From the NCBI RefSeq assembly GCF_965237655.1, contig NZ_CBDEGB010000002.1, positions 806,001 through 870,000 of the forward strand: a stretch of DNA of 64,000 nt. The letters are read 5' to 3'. This document shows, piece by piece, positions 58,136-64,000 of this stretch (within the stretch, counting starts at the first letter, position 1; every line of letters starts with the position of its first letter). This DNA is from Poriferisodalis sp965237655. GTDB lineage: Bacteria; Actinomycetota; Acidimicrobiia; Acidimicrobiales; Poriferisodalaceae. The translations under genes were made by a program, and so were the position numbers. Under the pieces are notes generated by a model, which was not told the origin of the DNA, made no database searches, and worked only from the letters and a program-made list of their open reading frames with translations.

Positions 58136-59326
58136 ATGGCAACCTTTGCCGGCATCGACTGGGGCGGGGCTCATCACCAAGCCGCAGTCGTCGATGACAT
58201 CGGGCGAGAGCTGACCAACCAGCGCTTCGCCCACGACCGAGCGGGCATCGACGAGCTCGTCGTTGTGCTGCGCGGTCACGACGAACTCGTTGGAGTCACG
58301 ATCGAGCGAAGCGAGGGGCTGCTCGTCGAGCGGCTCCACAGCGAGGGCTTCGCAGTGTTCCCGGTGAGCCCGCGGGTTTCAGCAGCTGCCCGCGAACGGC
58401 ACCAGGCCGCCGTTCGCAAGAACGACCGCTTCGACGCATTCGTGTTGGCCGACCTGATGCGAACCGACAGCTGGAGATGGCGGCCGCTCTCGCCCGCGTC
58501 GGCGCTGGGGGCCGAGCTGCGGGCCGTGACCCGGCATCGACGCCAGTGTGTCGAGAACCAGATCACCGTGGAGGCGCAGCTACGCGAGACCCTGATCGCG
58601 TATCACCCCTCTGTGACCGGCTTGTTCTCCAGCGTTGACCGCGACGTCACGCTTGCCTTTCTGCGTGACTACCCGACCCCGGCGGCTGCTGGCCGGGTCG
58701 GCGAAGCGCGCATGGCCGGCTTCTGTCGCCGTACGGGCTACTCGGGCCGGGTCCCGCCTGCTGTGCTCGCCGAGCGGCTCCGCACCAACCTGCTCACCGC
58801 AGCAGAGGGCAGCGTCGCCGGACACAGCTACGCGGCTCTGGCGTTGGCTGACCAGCTCGAGCTGCTGAACAACCAGCTCCGGTCCTACAACCGGCGCCTC
58901 GATGAACTCCTCGCCGACCATCCCGACCATCAGATCGTCGACAGCTTCCCCGCCGTTGGCCGTGTCACCGCGGCCGAGCTGATCTCAGAGATCGGCGAGG
59001 ACCGCGGCCGCTACCCCACAGCCCAGGCGCTGCTCGCCGAAGCCGGCGCAGCACCGGTGACGCTGTCGTCGGGCAAGATCGAACGGGTCCGGATCCGGCG
59101 AGCCTGCAACCGCCGACTGCGAGCAACCACCACGAGCTGGGCCTACGTGCTCAAGCGAATCGACCCCATCTCAGCAGATCGCTACGCCCGGGCCTGCCAA
59201 CGCGGCGCCACCAAGCACACTGCCCTGCGTGCCGTCGCCTCGAGCTGGATGCGCGTCCTGTGGCGCTGCTGGCAAGACCGCACTCTCTACGACCCGGCGA
59301 TCCACCGACCCCAGACGCCCCGCTGA
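58136..59326 (+). CDS. IS110-family transposase (element A)
   Basis: 396 residues. N-terminal RuvC-like DEDD domain: FAGIDWGGAHHQ (Asp), TIERSEGLLVERL (Glu), RKNDRFDAFVLADLM (Asp, Asp). C-terminal Tnp_20 domain: DSFPAVGRVTAAELISEIGE and the serine motif VTLSSGK. It appears intact. It acts as the recombinase of the element, guided by the element's own bridge RNA in characterised relatives. Confidence 0.9.
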   Translation: MATFAGIDWGGAHHQAAVVDDIGRELTNQRFAHDRAGIDELVVVLRGHDELVGVTIERSEGLLVERLHSEGFAVFPVSPRVSAAARERHQAAVRKNDRFDAFVLADLMRTDSWRWRPLSPASALGAELRAVTRHRRQCVENQITVEAQLRETLIAYHPSVTGLFSSVDRDVTLAFLRDYPTPAAAGRVGEARMAGFCRRTGYSGRVPPAVLAERLRTNLLTAAEGSVAGHSYAALALADQLELLNNQLRSYNRRLDELLADHPDHQIVDSFPAVGRVTAAELISEIGEDRGRYPTAQALLAEAGAAPVTLSSGKIERVRIRRACNRRLRATTTSWAYVLKRIDPISADRYARACQRGATKHTALRAVASSWMRVLWRCWQDRTLYDPAIHRPQTPR

Positions 59327-59931
59327 CCTGACGCCACAACCCTCGCTCCGTCGCCGACCGAAACGACGTCGGCCCCGCCAGCGCGCCTGCCCCCAAACAA
59401 CCAGCGTCAGGCCCAAGGTTGACAACAGGAGTCTCGTAGTGCACCTGCTGGGGGCCTCGCACCGCTACGTCACCTGGAACGACCCCAAACAAGTCGCCAA
59501 GGAACTGCGGCCCGTGTACGCCGCCGTCGACGCCCAAGCCGCCGAGGCGGCGCTCGACGAGTTCGAAGCCGGCATCGGCGCCAGATACCCCGCCGTGGTC
59601 AGCCTGTGGCGGTCGAGCTGGGAACAGTTCATCCCGTTCCTGGACTGCCCCCCAGAAGCCCGCCGGGTCATCTGCACCACCAACATGATCGAGTCCATCA
59701 ACCGCCAGCTCACAAAGGTCACCAAGAACCGAGGGCACTTCCCCAACGAGCAAGCCGCCCTCAAACTGCTCTGCCTCGCCATGAGGAACATCACCACCAA
59801 CACAGCAGGACCACAACGAACAGGAACCATCGGATGGAAACGCTGCTTGAACCAGCTCGCCGTCCGCTACCCAGGACGACTCCCGCTCACCCAAAATGAC
59901 CAACCGACCGGCCCGCTTACACAGAACATCC

Positions 59932-59939
59932 GAGTGTCA
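59932..59939. repeat. Right 8-bp flanking repeat of the IS256 element
   Basis: GAGTGTCA, partner of 57012-57019. It overlaps the insertion core of IS110 element B (GT 59936-59937). Confidence 0.65.
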
Positions 59940-60170
59940 CTGTTGGGTTGCCGGTGCCCTCGGCCAGGGGGTTACGGTCCGGTCCCATGCTCGACGGTGA
60001 CTCCACCAAAATCGTGGCTTCGTGCCTGTTGTCCGACCTGTCGCGTCGAGTGTGGGGCCGGCAGGAGCGCTCCTGTCTTGAAGGGAGCCTGATTGTCTCG
60101 ACTCGGATGTGACGAAGCGCCCCTGCCGTTCCCGGACCCACCGGAACACCACTTCCAGCAGGAGCACAGC
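59938..60170 (+). ncRNA. Candidate bridge RNA region of IS110 element B
   Basis: Non-coding 5' region. ACTCGGATGT at 60101-60110 is the exact reverse complement of ACATCCGAGT at 59926-59935, the ten bases directly left of the GT core. CGAGTGT at 60047-60053 equals 59931-59937, and TGTGAC at 60108-60113 is the complement of GTCACA, the core plus right flank before insertion. These match what guide segments of a bridge-RNA target loop would look like. Boundaries and fold are inferred. Confidence 0.5.
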
Positions 60171-61256
60171 ATGACATCACCCATCGGGGGCATCGACCCT
60201 CACCAGGACACCTTCACCGCGGGCATCGTGGATCCCCACGGCGTCGAAGTCACCCACGAGACTTTCGCGAACACCGCAGCCGGGTTCGGCGAGGCGATCG
60301 ATCTGCTCGACGCGCACGGCGTGAAGCGCGTCGGCGTGGAAGGGTCGGCCAAGTGGGGCGCCCATGTCGCGATAGCGCTCGTCGCGGCCGCCTTCGACAC
60401 CCGCGAGGTCCCCGCGTCCCGCTCGGCAGCCCAACGCCGCTCGCGGCGGCTGGGCAAGACCGACGCCGTCGACGCGGTCGCCACCGCACGGGCGTTGCAG
60501 GCCGAGCCGACACTCGGTCCCGTGCAGGCGCTGGAGGCATATGACCCGCTCGTCGCCGAGATCGAAGCAGTCCTCGAGCACCGCAGAACCCTTGTGGCTG
60601 CTCGCACTTTGCTGCTGCACCACGTCGGGGACCAGATCGCGAAGCTCCCCACCGAGATCCGTGACCTGCTCACCAGCGACGGCAAGATCGAGGTCCGGCT
60701 GCGCCGCCTCGCCGCGGTCGATCCTGGCATCGACACCACCCCGGCGGGCGCGTACCGGCTCGAGTGGCTCCAGGCGTTCATCGACTCCGACCGTGCAGCG
60801 CGCCGCGAGGTCCGTCGTCTCGAACGGCGCATCGACGAGTTGCTCGACGAGCACGGCACCACCCTGCGCGACGAAACCGGCATCGGCCCCATCGCAGCCG
60901 CCACGCTGGTGTGCGAGGTCGGCGACCCTCACCGGTTCGACCGCGAGTCCAAGTTCGCCCGCTGGTGCGGCACCGGCGCCGTCGCGCTCTCATCACGAGA
61001 AGGCTCAGGCGACCCGGTCAAGCACCGCCTCGACTTCCGAGGCAACCGACGCATCAACTCAGTGCTCTACATCGCGTCGGTCACCCAGCAGCGCACCCAG
61101 CCCGACGCCGCCGAATACCTCGCCCGAAAAGCCACCGAAGGCAAAACACGACGCGAAGCCCGACGAGCCCACAAACGACACCTCGCCAACCGCGTCATCC
61201 GCCGAATGTGGCGAGACGAATACACCCGACAACAGCCACTCGCGCTCGCCGCTTGA
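60171..61256 (+). CDS. IS110-family transposase (element B)
   Basis: 361 residues. DEDD domain: GGIDPHQDTFTAGIVD, VGVEGSAKWG, KTDAVDAVATARAL. Tnp_20 domain: ETGIGPIAAATLVCEVGDP, CGTGAVALSSREGSGDP (serine motif) and FRGNRRINSVLYIAS. ATG 60171 follows GGAG with six bases between; the open frame upstream is in the non-coding region. It looks intact. It is only distantly similar to the transposase of element A, so the two are separate arrivals. Confidence 0.9.
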   Translation: MTSPIGGIDPHQDTFTAGIVDPHGVEVTHETFANTAAGFGEAIDLLDAHGVKRVGVEGSAKWGAHVAIALVAAAFDTREVPASRSAAQRRSRRLGKTDAVDAVATARALQAEPTLGPVQALEAYDPLVAEIEAVLEHRRTLVAARTLLLHHVGDQIAKLPTEIRDLLTSDGKIEVRLRRLAAVDPGIDTTPAGAYRLEWLQAFIDSDRAARREVRRLERRIDELLDEHGTTLRDETGIGPIAAATLVCEVGDPHRFDRESKFARWCGTGAVALSSREGSGDPVKHRLDFRGNRRINSVLYIASVTQQRTQPDAAEYLARKATEGKTRREARRAHKRHLANRVIRRMWRDEYTRQQPLALAA

Positions 61257-61283
61257 CAAGGGAGCGTCGGACACTCCCTCAAC

Positions 61284-64000
61284 GTCACACGGCCCGCATC
61301 AGAGGGCCCGCCCAGAATGCGCCGCGCCGTGGCCGCCGCTGTGTCGGAACGATCGTCGCCTGTGATACGCGTCACGCCCGACTCCGACGACGCAGCACGA
61401 ATCTGAGTACGGACATCACGCGACACCGCAGCAATGCCGCCCACGATCACCACCTCAACAGGCGAAGCCTCCCGCAACAGCATCGAAGTCTCAGCCGACA
61501 ACACATCCCCCGCTGTGTACACCACCACCGCACCAGAGGTACGCGCCGCCAACACCGCCGCCACACCCACATCAGCAGCACTCCACCCATTCGCCACCAC
61601 AAACGTCGCAACACCGACATCGAGACCGCCGCCACCGCCGCCACCGCCGCCACCGGAACTGCCGCCACCACCAGGGTTGGACCGGACAGGCGGTCGCACG
61701 GTCAGGTCGAGGCCCTCGTTGCCGACGTTGGCGTAGTCGGTGGGGCCTGCGATCGCATGGACGATCGTGAACCTGGAATCGGCCGCAGCACCATTGGCGG
61801 TCACCTCGACCTGCTGGGGCACATTCCAGTTCGATGCCGTGAACCTGAGGACGGTCGGCTCCACCGACAGATCGCCTGCTGCATGGATCGTCACGTCCAC
61901 GTCCGTCGGCGGTCTGATGCCAAGGTCGGTCCTGACCTCGGGCGCCTCGAACTGAGGCGGCACGCTGGTTTGCACCGCACCGGCATCCGGTGCACTGTTG
62001 AGACTGACGGTGAAAGTCGCTGTGCGTCCCTTGGTGACGACGTGGCCCTCCGTGTCGATCCGTAGCCCGGGGACATCGTCGTCCTCGATTGTCACAACGA
62101 CGTCGCCGATAGTGATGACGGCGTACTCGGCGGCGCTGTCCGCAGCGAAGGCGTGGGTGATCCTGGCCGTACTGTGGTCCTTGTCGTCATCCTCGGCCGC
62201 CGCAACGGTCACCGAACGGGGCCGATTCCAGTTCGAGGGGGTGAACGTCACGCTGGCGGTGTCGCCGTCGTTGACGGTGATGCCGGCCCCGGCCTCGGCC
62301 GTGGCGTCGATGGTCACGTTGGCTGAGGGCTCATGGGCGAGCGAGAGGGTGTAGGTACCAGTCTCGCCCTCGGTCACCGTCAGCGACGGCGGTGTCAGCA
62401 CCACTCCGGCAGCGTCGTTATCGGTGACGGTGACTGTGACGTCGGCGGTTTCGCCTTGGAAGCCGGTGTCGGTCGAGGACGCGGTGGCGGTCACGGTGGT
62501 GGTTTCGTCGCCGTTGTCGTTGTCGGCGTCGTCGGTGCCTGACACGGTGACGGGCTGGGCGCGGTCCCAATTCGTGGGACTGAACGTCAGCGACGCGCCT
62601 GCGGTGACGGTCCCGATGGCGGCGTCGGCGGAGGCCACTTCGACGGTCACATCATCTGATGGCTCGCTGGTCAGCACGGCCGTGAATGTGCCGGTGCCTT
62701 CCTCCACGATCCCGATCGCAGCAGGCGAGACGCTCAGACCCGCTGTGTCGTTGTCGATGACGTTGACGGTGACGTCGGCCACGACGACCAGGGCGCATTC
62801 GTCGGCGCTGCCCTCGTCGACGGTGTGAGTGATCGTGGCGCCGTCGTGGATGGCGTCATCGTCGTTGCCGGCGATCACTGTGACGGTCTGGGCGGTGTCC
62901 CAGTTCAACGCGTTGATGGTGAGCCGGGTGGGATTGGTGGTCACCTCGCAGCTGCCGGTGTCGCAGCTGACGGTGATGTCGATGGTCACGTCGCTGGTCG
63001 GCGGGTGCGACAGCGTGACGGTGTAGGTACCGGTGCCGATCTCCGGCATGTCCAACTCCGTGTCCATCTCGGTGGTCGCGGCAGTGTCTTTCACTGTGAT
63101 TGCGGCGTCGTCGTTCTCGATGATGGTGACCTTGACCGAGTCGACGCTGATGCCGTCATAGTCCGGATCGCCGCTGGCGGCCGTGTGGGTGAGATCGACC
63201 GGGTCGTCTGTGCCGGCGTCGTCGTCCTCGGCGGCGGTCACGGTCACGGTCTGCGCAGTGGACCAGTCCGCGTCCGTGAACGTCAGCTCGTAGTCGCTGT
63301 TCAGCGTGAGGCCGCTGAGGGTCAGGTCGCTCCCGTCGTGCCCGGCGATGGTGACGGTGACGTCCGCGATCGGCTGCGAGCTCAGCGACAGCTCATAGAG
63401 ACCATAGGTGTTGGAGCCGCCCTCGGTTACCGACAGCTCCGTGGCCGACCCCGCGACCGTCACGGTGACTGAGGCGGTGTCGTCGTCGTCGACGGCGACG
63501 GTGACCGAGTCGACGCTGATGCCGTTGTACTCCGAGTCCGCGCTCTCGGTCACATGGGTGAGCGTCACGTCGGCCTCGTCGATCGCGTCGGCGTCGTGGT
63601 CGGCGGTCACCGTCACGATCTGCGTCGTGGATCAGTTCGCGGCCGTGAACGTCAGCTTGTTGTCGTTGCTCAGCGTGTTGCCGCCGAGCGTCACGTCGCT
63701 GCCGATGTGCCCGACGATGGCGACGGTCACGTCCGCGGTCGGCTGCGTGCCCAAGGTGATCGTGTAGTCGCCCGAATCGCCCTCGACAAGCTCGAAGGAG
63801 TCGGTGGACACGAGCACCGCTGCGGTGTCGCTCCCGACGGTGCCGACGTCGTCGTTGTCGGTGATGCTGACCCTGACAGAGTCGCCGGTGAGGTTGTAGT
63901 CGGTGTCGGCGCTGGACGCGGTGTGGGCGAGGTTGACGGCTGCTTCGTCATCGGTGTCGCCGTCGTCTGCAGCCACGACGGTGACGGTCTGGGGCATGTC
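61284..64000 (-). pseudogene. Calx-beta-like repeat surface protein, broken by TGA and truncated by the IS cluster
   Basis: Minus-strand frame entering from the right window edge. About six tandem Calx-beta-like repeats of 100-130 residues carry acidic loops (ITDNDD, AAEDDDAG) and a conserved F-x-x-x-N/D-W-x-x-x-Q-x-V-T-V strand. A Gly/Ser-rich linker follows, then a cell-wall-binding repeat 2 domain (FVVANGWSAADVGVAAVLA, VVIVGGIAAVS, RITGDDRSDTAAATARRIL). At 63634-63632 one repeat has TGA where the conserved Trp should be (FTAAN, stop, STTQIVTV). At 61288 native sequence ends and the frame runs into IS110 element B. A secreted adhesin-like protein in its intact form. Confidence 0.8.

Larger units (their letters stand above)
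57922..59440 (+). mobile_element. IS110-family element A inside the IS256 transposase gene
   Basis: About 1.52 kb with no terminal inverted repeats, bounded by a shared GT dinucleotide (57922-57923, 59439-59440). It has a 5' non-coding region of about 210 bp, one transposase gene and about 110 bp after it: the layout of the IS110 group, in which the 5' region encodes the bridge RNA. Confidence 0.75.
57020..59930 (+). mobile_element. IS256-family element, disrupted by an IS110 element
   Basis: Terminal inverted repeats GATCCTCTGTGTAAG (57020-57034) and, at the other end, CTTACACAGAACATC (59916-59930), 13 of 15 matching. Removing the IS110 insertion (57922-59440) leaves about 1.39 kb, normal for IS256. 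It is flanked by GAGTGTCA on both sides. Its left end abuts an IS3-like remnant; its right end abuts a second IS110 element. Confidence 0.8.
57094..59930 (+). pseudogene. IS256-family transposase split by an IS110 insertion
   Basis: The left part runs to codon 276 (GLRGLPDAIEATWPAATVQT then SLV), the right part resumes at 59439 (VHLLGASHRYVTWNDPKQ). Joining GT at 57922-57923 to GT at 59439-59440 restores the frame exactly and gives about 440 codons. All three DDE residues are present across the halves (FIDALNVKI, CCDGLRG, NMIESINRQ). Upstream AGGAAGG supports ATG 57094. The right half lacks its own stop before the terminal repeat. Non-functional as it stands. Confidence 0.85.
59936..61285 (+). 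mobile_element. IS110-family element B
   Basis: About 1.35 kb. GTCAC is present at both edges (59936-59940 and 61284-61288), so the element is bounded by a shared core, most simply GT. Without it, the sequence joins CGAGTGTCAC to ACGGCCCGC, that is, the IS256 right end to the surface-protein gene. A 230-bp 5' non-coding region, one transposase gene and a 27-bp 3' region are seen; no terminal inverted repeats. Confidence 0.75.

Noticed and set aside
61067..61283. C-terminus of the surface protein running through the IS110 transposase gene
   Set aside because: The residues after the cell-wall-binding domain are antisense to the intact transposase gene and are a read-through artefact of the insertion.
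63632..63634. Alternative genetic code with TGA read as Trp
   Set aside because: Many housekeeping genes here end with TGA at the expected length (truB, ispG-neighbour dxr, infB, ettA), so TGA is a normal stop.

Overview
High-GC (roughly 63-66%) actinobacterial chromosome. The best guess is a member of the class Acidimicrobiia or a close relative. Pointers are a SepIVA-like DivIVA-family gene between coaD and a DUF177 gene, a GTP-type PEP carboxykinase, an alpha-methylacyl-CoA racemase, cell-wall-binding repeats, many GTG/TTG starts, and the actinobacterial order of the rpsP to ribF housekeeping block. Species cannot be named from the sequence. No rRNA, tRNA or CRISPR locus was recognised.

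Layout. 1-5.3 kb: end of a polar amino-acid ABC transporter (permease, ATPase), a small Cys/His protein, a HAD-like protein, EttA and exonuclease III. 5.4-8.8 kb: an accessory patch with a zeta-toxin-like P-loop gene pair and a secreted fibronectin-III-like protein gene broken by one in-frame TAG; a 32-bp near-repeat of the 3' end of that gene lies on the other side of the toxin pair. 9-16 kb: UvrD-like helicase, BtuF-like receptor, CoA racemase, two small genes, pckG and a cold-shock-like protein. 16-26 kb: fakA-like kinase, recG, rsmD, coaD, sepIVA-like, DUF177, rpmF, plsX, acpP, rnc and a degenerate Fpg homologue. 26-56 kb: one long co-directional housekeeping run (smc, ftsY, ffh, rpsP, khpA, rimM, trmD, rplS, yraN, comM, dprA, xerC, M23-like, rpsB, tsf, pyrH, frr, cdsA, dxr, rseP, ispG, rimP, nusA, infB, rbfA, truB, ribF), combining ribosome maturation, protein targeting, translation factors, the MEP isoprenoid pathway and cell-envelope genes.

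56.3-61.3 kb is a nested insertion-sequence cluster immediately after ribF, where rpsO and pnp would normally follow. An IS3-like remnant is abutted by an IS256-family element with 8-bp flanking repeats. Its transposase gene is cut exactly by one IS110-family element, and a second IS110-family element sits at its right end. 61.3-64 kb is a Calx-beta-like repeat surface protein with a cell-wall-binding domain. It is truncated by the IS cluster and carries a TGA exactly where a conserved Trp codon belongs.

The most interesting signals are: the IS110 element at 59.9-61.3 kb, whose 5' non-coding region contains a 10-base exact complement of the target next to its insertion core, as expected for a bridge RNA; the two nonsense-broken surface-protein genes; the possible mobile toxin-like pair; the Fpg and M23 homologues lacking catalytic residues; and a recurrent habit of short intergenic tandem repeats, three of them with a 33-bp period, often starting at or just after a stop codon.
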